Shown here piece after piece: positions 44,246-55,293 of a stretch of 64,000 nucleotides of DNA; the first letter of the stretch is position 1, and every line of letters starts with the position of its first letter. Source of the stretch: Pleurodeles waltl (taxonomy: Eukaryota > Chordata > Amphibia > Caudata > Salamandridae); assembly GCF_031143425.1 (NCBI RefSeq), contig NC_090441.1, positions 222,514,928 to 222,578,927 of the forward strand, read 5' to 3'. Position numbers and translations under genes: made by a program. The notes beneath the pieces are model-generated. The model searched no databases, was not told the DNA's origin, and worked only from the letters and a program-made list of their open reading frames with translations.

Positions 44246-45310
44246 GGAAACAACGCCAAGGATGCCAGGTCTACCACGGGGGAACATCACACGTTAAGTA
44301 CAATGATATGAGGATTTGCAGGTGACAGGTGCAAACAATAATTGGCAACAATCACAAGTACAACGCGACCCAAGTACATGATGATAAAGGTCAATGGATC
44401 ACAGTAGATAGCTAACTTGTCCTAAATGATCAAGACTTGAAGATGCCACAGGGGAAGCATGACTTGAAGTACTCGGGCTGGGAACCGCCACAAGGGAAAA
44501 GTAACATGAGCCTGGTGAGTAAACCCCACCACACATAGGACACAAGATGGAGTCATGACAGAGTGTCAATTAAAATGAACACATTAACTCCTCAACATGG
44601 GATAAAACTGCCATGGTGTTGGTGCATTAGTTTTTACTTTTCCTAAAGTAACTCCTGCTTTAAACGGCTTTATATGAAGCGCGGTGATAGAGGTTCATAC
44701 AAACACACAGAGTTCCCTCAGGAACGGTGGTGAATTCTAATGTTGGCGGGTGGAGTAAAAGCAGTGAGGTGGACCCTGACTGCCTTTTCTCCATCTGTCA
44801 AATGTCAACTGTGCCCTAAGTGTGAAATTATGCACTGCTGAATTCTATAGTCTAATAATAAAACATCCTTCTGAGAGTGACCCTAATGTTGTTAAAGTTA
44901 TCTAATCAAAAAGCTCCCAGGAAGCTGATTTTATTTTGCATGTACACATGATGGCTGATGCTAGTAACTAATGTTGTACCAGGTATTGAAAACAGCTTAT
45001 TTGAACACATTTAATATACTTATGTATTTAATGGTGAGCTTGTGCTAATATGTCAGAATTTCTAAATGTTGTATTTGCTTCATGGACTTTATGAGGTTTT
45101 AAAATGTGCCTCTGACCTTTTAGATCTTATCCAAATATGCAAATTCAGGGTTTAGAGCAGGACAATGTACATCTTGTAAGATCTGTTTGCCGGTGTGAGC
45201 TCAGGGAGGCCCCTGCTAATGATATATCTCTTTATTCACCTTTCAGTGTCTCCCTTCTAGAAGTGGTCAATGTGCTCAATATCTGTTCCCTTCTCTCCCT
45301 CTGGTCACAG
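44246..45310 (+). other. Intron end upstream of the second SRCR exon
   Basis: No repeats or genes were recognised. The last part, CTTCTCTCCCTCTGGTCACAG (shown only as the acceptor; T/C-rich tract 45285-45310), is a good 3' splice site. Confidence 0.5.
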
Positions 45311-45631
45311 GTGGTGCTGATGAGATCCGCTTGGTCAATGCTGGTGATGAATGCAGTGGGAGGATAGAGGTCAGCCATGGGAAGCGATGGGGTACTGTCT
45401 GTGATACTGACTGGGATATGAAGGATGCTGAGGTGGTCTGTAGGCACCTTGGATGCGGATCAGCTTTAAAAGCACTAGAGATCAATGAAGGCTTTAGAAG
45501 AGGATGGCACCCAGTGTGGCTGAGTCAGGTTCAATGCACAGGAGTGGAGACATCTTTCTTCGATTGTCCTCATGGTGAATGGGGACATGATGATTGCTCA
45601 TTGAGAAGAGATGCTGGAGTGATATGTGCAG
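45311..45631 (+). CDS. Exon encoding a second complete SRCR domain (group B)
   Basis: The 321-base exon has acceptor TCACAG and donor GCAG/GTAAGA, both phase 1, as in the exon at 4813. The 107-residue domain opens ADEIRLVN and has eight cysteines at about residues 15, 31, 44, 49, 76, 86, 96 and 106. Hallmarks: CSGRIEV, WGTVCDTDWDMKDAEVVC, HLGCGSAL, VWLSQVQC and DAGVICAG. No stop is present. The WDMKDAEVVC and ALKALE wording resembles CD163/WC1-type domains more than DMBT1, but this is a judgement by eye. The protein is expected to be secreted or membrane-bound, outside the cell. Confidence 0.92.
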
Positions 45632-46315
45632 GTAAGAGAAAGAAGCACTAGAGGAACAATTAATTTATAAAAACTAATATCATGACAGATAAAAATGTAG
45701 TGATGTTGCTATCGTTAAAGGATTGGATGGCGCTTGGATGTGGTGGGTATGTGGTGATGACTCATCTGCAAATCTATCACTTGGTGATTCACAACAATTT
45801 GGGTATCCCATTGAGTGATGCAGGATGACTAATTGATAGTACCAGCCAATCATAGTGTCTGTGTCTCTTTAGTGCACTGTACCATCATGAGAAGTAATTG
45901 CCATATAATAGGAATGCCTCTGTTAGGTAATTCATGAGTGGAGGCAGCAAAGCTTACAGAGTCAATCAACAAGCAGGTATCTTCAGTAGGATTCAGTTGA
46001 TTTCTGGAGAAACTCACTACCCAGGTCTTGCAAAGGAGATTGTGAGCTGGGCCGGTGATGGTTAGAGATGCAACCGGAGAGGGAACCGGAGGATTAAAGA
46101 CAGAACAGACAGGCAGACAGCAGAAAGCAGAGAGAGCAGTGAAGGTAATTTAGCACTCTGGGTTAAGAGATTACAGTTGTCTTTTTATTTCATTGTGTTG
46201 GTTTATTTTATTTAAAATAAAGTTTATATAAGGTCTGAGGAAATGGAGAGCCTTTACAAGTCATTGTTTGTCATCTGCTCAAATCCATTTCTAGGGTGTT
46301 TCTTCTGGAATCTGT
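45632..46315. other. Intron after the second SRCR exon, nothing recognised
   Basis: The donor GTAAGA is at 45632. No gene or repeat was recognised up to 46315. Confidence 0.45.
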
Positions 46316-46800
46316 GGGTCTTATTTATGAACGGGTTGTGTTGCTTTTGCACCATGCAATAGGTTGCACATGCGACGCAACCCTTAAGTGTGATTTATCA
46401 AGCCATGCAAGGACACCTTGAGTGGCCCTGAGTAGTCTGATGAATCCAGAGTAACGAAACACAATGTAAATTGCTGTGATGGGTTACTCTGCCCAAGGAT
46501 GTGTTCCATGGATGGTGCTTGGATGTTCCCATGCAACACCCATGGATTGTGACACATTCCTAGATTTACCATGAGCAGAAGACCTGGGAATACACCAAAA
46601 CTGCTCCAACTCCCCAGGTGAGGCGTAATGGGGAGAAATATGTTTATTTCTCTTTGTTTTTTCCTCTATCTATGTGTGCTGCATTTTGCCCCAGGATACA
46701 ATCCTGCTTACAATGCAGGCACCCTTGCACAGTGGTGCAAGAGTGCCTGCGTTGGTGCAAGGTGTGCAAGGTGGCACTCTGCGCTGCGTCACATAATAAT
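46316..46800. mobile_element. MITE-like repeat related to 4110-4506
   Basis: Begins GGGTCTTATTTATGAACGGG; shares 'cccatggat', 'gggaatacaccaaaa', 'tttatttctc' and 'gcacccttgcac' blocks with the copy at 4110. No coding capacity. Confidence 0.55.
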
Positions 46801-46879
46801 AATTCTGCCTTTGTCATTTCATGCGGTAGACCAGATAAAAACACAACTCAACACAAAAACAACTTAAAGAAATAGGTAG

Positions 46880-47270
46880 GGAGAGACATTAGGTGAGCTA
46901 GGGAGAAACATTTGCTGAATAATGAAAGGTAAGAAAACCAGAATGAAAGAAGTTCATGAAGAGTAAGAGGTGGAGAGATGGGTCTGGTTTCATCATGAAG
47001 GTTAGAGGTATCAAGGACTATGGATAGGAAGCAGCAACTGTAGACACAGGGAGAGGGTCAGATGTACCGAGGGCTGGGTATGCTGAAGGAAGAAGTAAAG
47101 AGAAAGTAATAGTAGAGAAGTAAAGGGGGGAGTGACCAAGACTTTTATTGACAGATGCAAGATGGAGAGAGCACAGAGATAGAGAGAGAGGCAAAATAAG
47201 AAGAGATGTAGAGAGATAAATCAGACAAAGAGAGTACTGATGCAGAGAAAACGGTATACGAGAGAGATGG
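46880..47270. repeat. Purine-rich (GA) tract
   Basis: G/A-rich on the + strand, densest at 47160-47260 with GAGAGA and AGATAGAGAGAG runs. No repeat unit is exact. Confidence 0.6.
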
Positions 47271-47319
47271 GTGAACATTCCCACAACTTTATGCAATAAA
47301 ATAACAGCTGACTGTCTGA

Positions 47320-48170
47320 GGGAGTTGCTGAAACCACCATGGATAAATTGCAAGTTGTAATTCTGCCATGTTTTATGACCCAGTAATGTCCAACGCCACA
47401 TGTGGTGGGAGGAGTGGATAGAGTTTTTTTAAATTACAAATTTCTCATCCAATTAGAAGAAAGTATTATTGTGGAGTGTGTTCAGAAAGAAGGCCAGGGC
47501 ATGTTTGAGTATCCACCACTATTGTGAACACTTGGGCTATGGTAGTAGCTGACACTTATAAGGAAGACAAAATGAGACAGGAGACCAGGCTTGCTAGATC
47601 CGTCAATATTTGTATGATGCACCTCAAATCCTTCGTGCAGCTGCACAAGCCCAGTTAAAGAGTATATCAGGTAAGATTTAGAGAACTTGCCTCTACGTGT
47701 CGCTTTGGGGAGCTGACTGACAATTAACTAAATACCATTTATTTGAACAAAGTCACAGCAAAAAGATGCAAGAGAGACAGTTCTCAGTGAGCACTTCCCA
47801 TTGGAAGATGTCATTGCTATCACAAAAGGGGTGGAGGAATCTGCCCAAAGAGATGGAGCGAATGGGAGGGAAAAGGAACAGAGGAGTAACAGCGTTGGAG
47901 GAGATGCTAGAAAGAAAAGGGCAGAGACAAATAACAAAGAAAATAAAGCGGTAAACAATAGACGGACCAGAACTTTGAACAAGGGAGATTTCAGGATGTG
48001 CCAAAGGTGTATAAACTACTATCAGGTGTCAGACTTTATAAACTGTTTTGCTGTGGGAAAGAAATGTAGAAAGTTTATCATTTTGCTTGCATGTGTGGGG
48101 AGGTCAATAAAAACAGAATAGGATTGGTAGATGATCAGGCGGAAACACCAGATAGAACGTCTATGCCAGG
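47320..48170 (+). pseudogene. Gypsy gag remnant with decayed zinc knuckles
   Basis: At 47801-48121 an open frame has a Lys/Arg/Asn-rich stretch followed by CQRCINYYQVSDFINC and then VGKKCRKF...LACVGRS. This is the outline of two gypsy nucleocapsid knuckles (C-x2-C, then NCPAVGKKC and a second C), with the histidines lost. Upstream (47320-47800) fits a gag by position but is full of stops. No pol part follows: repeat R begins at 48254. Confidence 0.5.
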
Positions 48171-48253
48171 GATATACTTTAAGACTTAGAGAACTTTGAC
48201 ATGCAAATGAGAGTCTCCAAATATGCTGGATGACCTTTTGCCAGGGAAGTGAT

Positions 48254-48640
48254 TGTTGGGCCTTTCCCTTTTTGCAGGGTCATCCCCAAACTTTTTGCCT
48301 TCTTCCTCCTATTTTTTTCTGCCCACTTTTTGTTGGCTTTAGGACTCTGGGCACTTTACCACTGTTAACCAGTGCCGAAGTCCATATGCTCTCTGTATAA
48401 ACTGTATTGGAGGTTGATTTATCTATGTTTGGAATATTTGGTTTACTAGTAAGTCCTTTGTAAAGTGCACTAGAGGTTCCCAGACCCTGTAAATTGAATG
48501 CTACCACTGGGCCTGCAGCACCGATTGTGCCACCCACATGCGTATTCCTATAAACATGTCTCAGATCTGCCACTTTCCTAGCAGCACATCTCAACACACA
48601 ATTGCAATGGCATACTTGACTACACACATAAAACATTTTT
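48254..48640. repeat. LTR-like interspersed repeat R, copy 2
   Basis: Begins TGTTGGGCC and matches 14978-15270 over the CCCTTTTTGCAGGGTCATC, GACTCTGGGCACTTTACCACTG and TATGCTCTCTGT segments; it goes on further than copy 1, with a GGGCCTGCAGCACCGATTGTG part. Right end uncertain. Confidence 0.65.
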
Positions 48641-48840
48641 CACTTCTTCTAATCAAAAGATTCATGGGAGGGGCAAAAACACTTTTTTCTGCTGGGGAGG
48701 TACCTCCTCTGCAACGGAGTCTGGGCCTAGTGCTGTCAGACTAGATGAAGGTGCTTCTTGGACCAGTACTTAAAGCCACACTTAGTCCCCCTTCATTACA
48801 AACAGTGCAGTGTCTGTTGGTGACAATTACATAGCTAACG

Positions 48841-48877
48841 TGAGTGAGTGAGTAAGAGAATGAGTGAGTGAGTGAGA
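48841..48877. repeat. (GAGT)n microsatellite
   Basis: About nine units of TGAG/GAGT with one interruption (AAGAGAA). Confidence 0.9.
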
Positions 48878-48933
48878 TCTAAGCTCTAACAGTACAGTCA
48901 CCTTACATATCCAAACACAAGGATAAGCTCACA

Positions 48934-49245
48934 ATGAGGACAGATCCAATATGTTTAGCAAAGGTCAACTCAGCCTTTCACATCAACCAGATGCTTACCA
49001 TATTAGCTTCCTCCCAAAAACCTGCAAATACAGCAGAAAGGGCCATGCACACATTGGATGTCAGGAGGACAGTCAAGTACTACATGCAAGTTAACAGTCC
49101 CAGGAAAACACAACAGTTCTTTGTGGGACATCCAACTAAAGCTCTATGGACAATCATTTCTATATTTATTGTACTGTGTTACACTCTAGAAGAGATCACT
49201 CTACCAGGAAGAAAGGGGCTACGAGGACCACCCTTGCACACTGAC
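48934..49245 (+). pseudogene. Possible DIRS tyrosine recombinase remnant
   Basis: An open frame of about 100 codons contains AMHTLDVRRTVKYYM, like the HTLDVRRAL..YL segment that precedes the catalytic part of DIRS recombinases, then a KTQQFFVG segment in the right position. The catalytic Arg/His/Tyr residues cannot be identified because the end is replaced by LINE sequence. Similarity is by eye and short. Confidence 0.45.
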
Positions 49246-49249
49246 TACC

Positions 49250-50028
49250 GGGCCCATGCACCAGATTCCGAAACACCATCGCAGATTTCATAGTTTCCCT
49301 AGCCCTGGACTCCGAGGACTACATCTTCCTCAGCTACCTCAATTTCCACATCAACCACCCCAGTGACAACAAAACTGCCCACCTCTTCAATAGTATGAGC
49401 ATCTTTTGACTAACTCAGATCTTCTGTGGCCCCACACACACTGAAGGGCACACGGTGGACCCCATTTTCACCTCCAGCAACCACGTCAAATACAGCCAAT
49501 TCACAGAACTCACATGGATTGATAACTCCATCATCCCTTCAGCATCTCCAGTCCCTGCACTGCCACCCCCAAGATGGCCAGTGCCCCCAACTGTACCTAG
49601 AGCAAAATTTCTGATACCAGCTTGACAGACGCCCTCAACTCCTCCAACCCAGCCACAACCACCAACATGGAACAGGGAATTAACAACTTCAACGCCTGGA
49701 TCACCAACCGCTCCAACAGAATCGCCCCCTTCAGGAACAACAAGTGAAGAAGGTCATCCAAAATGGATAGGTGGTACACCCAAGAACTCAAAACAGCAAA
49801 GCAAGACACCAAACAGCTGGAGAGAAGATGGCACGCCAGCAAGAACACCCCTTACAGAGCAGTCTTCAAGACCTCCATCAACCTCTACCACCTCCTGCTG
49901 AGGGCAACAAAGAAGACAGCCCTAGCAACACAGATGAAAATTAGGACCAACTACAGGACGGAACTTTTCAACATCATCAAGGAGTTCCCCATCCCAGCTG
50001 CCAGCAAAAACAACAGAACACCTTCACA
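49250..50028 (+). pseudogene. LINE endonuclease and linker remnant (CR1/L2 group)
   Basis: In shifted frames: ADFIVSLALDSEDYIFLSYLNFHIN, DPIFTSSNHVKYSQ and WIDNSIIPS form the second half of an APE-type endonuclease (DPIF..S plus D-N/H-S end). The linker follows with the WYTQELKTAKQ, LERRWHASKN and LLLRATKKTALAT blocks, then LFNIIKEFPIPAA. It breaks at 50028, and the reverse transcriptase of a similar element appears at 62609 in the same orientation. Confidence 0.7.
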
Positions 50029-50119
50029 CAAGTCAATCAATCAATCAATCACAATATTTATAGAGCGCACTACGTACCCGTTAGGGTTTCAAGGCGCTGA
50101 GGGGGGGGGGGGGCTGCTG
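50029..50119 (-). repeat. 3' end of the minus-strand LINE: (TTGA)n tail and poly-G run
   Basis: On the + strand, TCAATCAATCAATCAATCA (50033-50051) is the short tandem repeat tail of the LINE; ATTTATAGAGCGC and GGTTTCAAGGCGCTGAG are the 3' UTR segment. A run of 12-13 G lies at 50101-50113 just after the stop codon. Confidence 0.8.
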
Positions 50120-52090
50120 CTAATGGTCGAAGAGCCAGATCTTGAGGAGCCTCCTGAAGGTGAGGAGGTCCTGGGTCTGTCGCAGGGCAGTCAGGAGGGT
50201 GTTCCAGGTCTTGGTGGCGAGATAGGAGAAGGATCTGCCGCCGGCGGTCTTGCGTTGGAAGCGGGGAACGATGGCGAGGGCGAGGTTGGCGGAGCAGAGT
50301 TGGCGGGAGGGGACGTAGAAGTTGAGTCTGTTGTTCAGGTAGGCTGGTCCGGCATTGTGGAGTGCCTTGTGAGCATGGGTGAGGAGCTTGAAGGTGATCC
50401 TATTGTCCACGGGGAGCCAGTGGAGGTCCTTCAGATGGTGGGAGATGTGGTATCGGCGGGGTACGTCGAGGACCAGTCGGACGGAGGCGTTTTGGATGCA
50501 TTGGAGGCGTCGGATGTCTTTTGCTGGGATGCCTGTGTAGAGTGCGTTGCCGTAGTCTAGTCTACTGCTGACGAGGGCCTGGGTCACAGTTTTTCTGGTT
50601 TCCGTCGGGATCCATTTGTAGATTCTACGGAGCATGCGGAGGGTGTTGTAGCAGGAGGAGGAAACTGCGTTGACCTGTTTGGACATGGTGAGGGTGGAGT
50701 CAAGGACAAAGCCCAGGTTGCGTGCGTGGTTGGTTGGTGTTGGAGGGGGTCCCAGTGCGGTGGGCCACGACGAGTCGTCCCAGGCTGAGGGGGTGCGTCC
50801 GAGGATGAGGACCTCCGTCTTGTCGGAGTTCAATTTCAGGCGGCTTTTTCTCATCCATTCGGCGATGGACTTCATTCCCTCATGGAGGTTGGCTTTGTCG
50901 GAGTGTGGGTCTTTGGTGAGGGAGAGGATGAGCTGGATGTCGTCGGCGTAGGAGAGAATGATGAGGTTGTGCTGACGGGCCAGTTGTGCGAGGGGGGCCA
51001 TGTAGACATTGAACAGCGTCGGGCTTAGGGAGGAGCCTTGGGGTACGCCGCAGATGATGTTGGTGGCTTCGGAGCGGACTCTCTGGGTTCTGCCGGAGAG
51101 GAAGGAGGAGATCCAGTTGAGGGCTTTTTCATGTATTCCTGCTTCGTGGAGGCGTGTTAGTAGGGTGCGGTGGCAAACCGTGTCGAAGGCTGCAGAGAGG
51201 TCCAGGAGGATGAGGGCTGATGTTTCGCCGTTGTCCATATGCTGTCTGATGTTGTCTGTAGCGGTGAGGAGCGCAGTTTCGGTGCTGTGGTTGCATCTGA
51301 AACCGGACTGGGAGGGGTCCAGGATGGAGTAGTCCTCGAGGTGGATTGTTGAGCTGAGCGTTGACTATCTTCTCGATGACCTTCGCCAAGAAGGGGAGGA
51401 GGGAGATCGGGCAGATGTTTTTGAGGTCGTTGGGGTCTGCCTTGGGTTTCTTGAGGAGGGCATGGATATCGGCGTGCTTCCAGCTTTCCGGGAAGGGTGC
51501 GGTTACGAAGGATAAGTTGATGATTGTTCGAAGTTGGGGGGCGATGGTAGAGTCGGCTTTGTTGTAGACGTGGTGGGGGCATGGGTCTGAGGGGGATCCT
51601 GAGTGGATGGAGTTCATGATCTTGCAGGTTTCCGAGTCGTCTACGTGGGTCCAGGCGGTCAGGCGGTTGGTGTAGGTGGAGCTGTCGGAGTTGGGGTCTG
51701 GCGGAGGCGTGGTGTTGAGGCTGTCGTGGATGTCGGCGACCTTCTGATAGAAGAAGGTGGACAGGGCGTTGCAGAGTTCTTGGGAGGGTGGGATGTCGTT
51801 GGCATTAGCGCTGGGGTTGGATAGCTCTTTCACGATGCAGAAGAGTTATTTGCTGTCGTGTACGTTGTTGTTCAGGCGTTCTGTGAAGTGGGCTTGTGGG
51901 CTGTCAGGCTGTCTGGTGTGCGTTCGAGGAGCCATTTCTTCTTTAGTTTCTGGCAGGTGCGTTTGGAGGTGATGAGTTCGTCCGTGAACCAGGTGGCTTT
52001 TTTCTTTCCTTGTGTTTCGGTGGGCTTTTTGAGAGGTGCGAGGATGTTGGCGCAGTCGTTAATCCACCGTCGTAGGTTGATGGAGGTGAG
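50120..52090 (-). CDS. LINE ORF2 fragment with long open reverse transcriptase (CR1/L2 group)
   Basis: The 3' part of a LINE ORF2 copies its own RNA at the target. The 372-codon frame 51238-50120 is unbroken: LILLDLSAAFDTVCHRTLL, GVPQGSSLSPTLFNVYM, the active-site box ILSYADDIQLI with both aspartates, LKLNSDKTEVLILG, SSRLDYGNALYTG and HWLPVDNRITFKLL, ending WLFDH. Upstream (51240-52090) the linker and RT fingers are split over frames (NALSTFFYQKV, PISLLPFLAKVIEKIV). The endonuclease is absent: the copy is 5'-truncated at about 52090, where element D begins. It is GC-rich and among the least decayed coding stretches in the window. Confidence 0.85.
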
Positions 52091-53284
52091 GTCATTAAGT
52101 GGGACTGCAATGGAGCCATAGTTCTTAATGAACCTCCTGTAATACCCAGTGAGGCCTAAGAAGGCTCTCACCTGGGTCTGAGTTGTAGGGGGAACCCAAT
52201 CTATGATAGTTTGGATTTTCCCCTGAAGTGGTGCAATCTGTTCTTCACCTACCAGGTGTCCCAGATAAACCACTTTCCCCTGCCCTATCTGGCACTTTGA
52301 AGCATTGATAGTGAGGCCTGCCTTCTGCAGGGCTTCCAAAACCTTCCACAGGTTGACCAGGTGATCATCCCAGGTGGAGCTAAAGACAGCTATATCATAT
52401 AGATATGCTGCACTACAAGCCTCCAACCCTTGCAGGACTGTATTCACCAACCTCTGAAAAGTGGCAGGTGAATTTTTCAAACCAAAGGGCATTACTGTGA
52501 ATTGGTAGTGCCCTCCATTAGTCAAAAATGCAGTCTTTGCTTTAGCATCCTTGGATAACTTGATCTGCCAATACCCTGCAGTCAAATCAAAGGTGCTTAG
52601 ATACTTGGCAGATGCCAGTGTATCTATGAGCTCATCTGCCCTGGGTATAGGGTGAGCATCAGTTTTAGTCACCTGGTTGAGACCTCTGTAATCTACACAA
52701 ACCCTCATCTCTCTTTTCCCATCTTTTGAGTGAGGCTTTGGTACAAGCACCACAGGAGAGGCCCATGGGCTTTCAGAATGTTCAACCACTCCCAGTTCAA
52801 GCATTTTCTGAACTTCTTGTTTTATGCAGTCCCTGACATGATCAGGCTGCCTATAGATCTTACTTTTGACAGGCATGCTGTCTCCAGAATATAAAGTGTG
52901 CTCACACCAAGAAATGGTGCCTGGCACAGTAGAAAAGAGTTCAGAAAACTGACCCAGGAGATTTATGCAGTTGGCTTTCTGCTCAGCAGTAAGACAATCT
53001 GCCAAAACTACACCTTCCACTAGAGCATCTTGTTCTGTGGAAGAGAAGAGATCAGGGAAAGGGTCACTATCTTCTTCCTGTCCCTCATCTGTTGCCATGA
53101 GCAGGGTGAGATAAGCCCTGTCGTAGTAGGGTTTTAGGCGATTGACATGGAGCACCCTAAGGGGACTCCTGGCAGTGCCCAGGTCAACCAAATAGGTGAC
53201 CTCTCCCTTCTTTTCAACAATGAGATGGGGTCCACTCCATTTGTCTTGGAGTGCTCTTGGGGCCACAGGCTCCAATACCCACAC
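52091..53284 (-). pseudogene. Integrase C-terminus joined to reverse transcriptase, element D
   Basis: One open frame. It begins with VAPRALQDKWSGPHLIVEKK and LHVNRLKPYY (integrase GPF-like module), goes through an acidic linker (ATDEGQEEDSDPFPDLF), then into RT: EVQKMLELGVVEHSESPWA, VCVDYRGLNQVTKTDAHPIP, TFDLTAGYWQIKL (first Asp), VMPFGLKNSPATFQR, and the active-site box AYLYDIAVFS, where the first Asp of YLDD is Tyr, so it is catalytically dead. It goes on with VVYLGHLVG and FLGLTGYYRRFIKNYG. At about 52091 it runs into LINE sequence, so RNase H is missing. Confidence 0.9.
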
Positions 53285-53324
53285 CTTCTGTCCTGGTTGG
53301 TACTGAATCAGAACAGCCTTCTGG

Positions 53325-54241
53325 TCATGCCATTGCTTTTGGAGCTCTTGGCTGGCCTGAAGATTTTTTTACTGGCCTTTTCATGTACTCAGCCATTCTG
53401 GATCTTGGGCCGAGTACATAGTCCACTATGTCTTGCTTAGGAGCTTTTAAAGGTTGTTCCCAATGCTCCTTCACAAGTGTTAGGGGACCTCTTACAGGGT
53501 GTGCAAATAGGAGTTCAAAGGGGCTGAAGCCCACTCCTTTCTGGGGTACCTCCCTGTAAGCAAAAAGGAGGCAAGATAACAGGACATCCCATCTCCTCCT
53601 AAGTTTTTCAGGGAGTCCCATTATCATTCATTTGAGAGTTTTATTAAACCTCTCTACCAGTCCATTTGTTTGTGGATGATAAGGTGTGGTGAATTTGTAT
53701 GTTACACCACATTCCTTCCTCATGGCCTTCAAGTATGCAGACATTAAGTTGCTACCCCTGTCTGATACAACCTCTTTTGGAAAACCCACTGTGGAAAAGA
53801 TTCCCAGGAGGGCTTTTGCCACTGCAGGAGCTGTAGTGGTCCTTAGAGGAATAGCTTCAGGATATCTTGAGGCATGGTCCACTACCACCAAGATAAACCT
53901 ATTGCCAGAGCAGTAGGAGGGTCAAGGGGGTCAACTATGTCAACCTCTACCCTTTCAAAGGGAACCCCAACCACAGGCAGTGGAATAAGGGGAGCCTTTG
54001 GGGTGCCACCAGTCTTGCCACTGGCTTGGCAGGTCACACAGGACTTACAAAAGTCTTTTGTGTCCTCTGACATCCTAGGCCAGTGAAACAGGGGGACAAG
54101 CCTTTCCCATGTTTTAATCTGACCCAAATGTCCAGCCAAGGGAACTTCGTGTGCCAGAGTTAGGAGGAACTCTCTGTACTGCAGGGGAATGACCAATCTC
54201 CTGGCTGCGCCATGTTTTGGGTCCCTTGCCTCTGTGTACAA
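53325..54241 (-). pseudogene. Integrase N-terminus and catalytic core, element D
   Basis: Zinc-binding: LAHEVPLAGHLG and CKSCVTCQ. DDE core: VEVDIVDPLD, VVSDRGSNLMS and the Glu of TNGLVERFNK. The tail LFAHPVRGPLTLVKE leads to the C-terminal module at 53284. Breaks: a shift at about 53885 and an ATG-like restart at 53627. The sequence is close to element B (21404-22144). Confidence 0.85.
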
Positions 54242-54340
54242 GAGGTTGTCCTCCCAGTAAACTCTATGTGAGTCACTGACATCCCCATTCTGCTGTTTGA
54301 CAGCTTGCTGTCTGAGACCCTCTAATGTGGGACAGGATTT

Positions 54341-55290
54341 CTATGCCACACTCAGCTCCTCCCTGGCAGGCCCCCCACCACCCGAAAGCTCAGAGGGGTC
54401 TGCTGCCAGCTCCTCTGGTGAAGGCTCTGCACAGGGAGGAAATTCTTCAGAAGTTGAATCATCTGTAGAGGGAGGGATAGTGGGAAGGGATTTACCCTTA
54501 CTAACCCTAGCTTTAGGGATCACTTGGTCCATTGTTCCAGGATCCAAGTCACCCTGTCCTTTTTGCTTTTTGGCCTGAGCCCTTGTCAAAGCAAAAATAT
54601 GCCCAGGAATGCCCAGCATTGCTGCATGAGCCTCCAACTCCACTTTTGCCCAAGCTGATGTCTCTAAATAATTTCCTAGTAGACAGTCTACAGGTAAATC
54701 TGAAGCAACCACAACTTTCTTTGAACCAGTAACCCCCCCCCCCAGTTGAGATTCACAACAGCCATGGGGAGGCTAAGAGTGTTGTTATGAGCGTCTGTCA
54801 CTTGGTACTGGTGACCAAGTAGGTGTTGTTCAGGGTGTACTAGTTTCTCTATTACCATTGTAACACTGGCACCTGTGTCCCTGTAGGCCTGAACCTCAAC
54901 ACCATTGATTAGGGGAAGTTGCTTGTACTTATCCATATTAAGGGCACAAGCAACCAAGGTGGCCAAATCAATGGTACCTTCAGAGACTAACACAGCCTCT
55001 GTGGTCTCCCTAACAAGACCAACCCCAACTAAATACCCAAAAGTGAGCCCAGCTACTCCCTTGGATTGGCTATTAGTAGGTTTGCTCCCACCACCACTGC
55101 TATTACTAGGGGCACTAGAGGTTGCAGTAGGGGTTGTGGTAGTGTGAGGCTTGGTGCTTTTCTTTGGACAACTGCCATCAGTTGTCCAATGGCCTTTTAC
55201 TTTACATAAATAGCACCATGCTTTCTTTACTTGATTAGAAGAGGATTTGGACCCACCACCCCCACCACAGTGTTTTTGTGGGCCTGATGA
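54341..55290 (-). pseudogene. Nucleocapsid knuckle, protease and linker, element D
   Basis: A WCYLCKVKGHW knuckle (near 55200) is followed by a Thr-rich linker; then the protease with YRDTGASVTMV (near 54870-54900) and LPVDCLLGNYLETSAWAKV after a frame change at a C-run (54735-54745). The acidic end has TSEEFPPCAEPSPEEL. Same order and similar wording as in element B. Confidence 0.8.
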
Positions 55291-55293
55291 AGA

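Larger units (their letters stand above)
5128..45310 (+). other. Giant intron (about 40.2 kb) between the two SRCR exons
   Basis: The donor GTAAGA at 5128 and acceptor GGTCACAG ending at 45310 are in the same phase, and no other SRCR-like coding stretch appears between them on either strand. The simplest reading is one intron. Most of its length is transposons, listed separately. The assumption that both exons belong to one transcript is inference; two tandem paralogues would look different because leader, membrane or tail exons should lie between. Confidence 0.6.

Noticed and set aside
49250..52090. Twin-priming inversion within one LINE
   Set aside because: The inverted endonuclease part lies beyond the 3' tail of the minus-strand LINE, not at its 5' end as twin priming would give.
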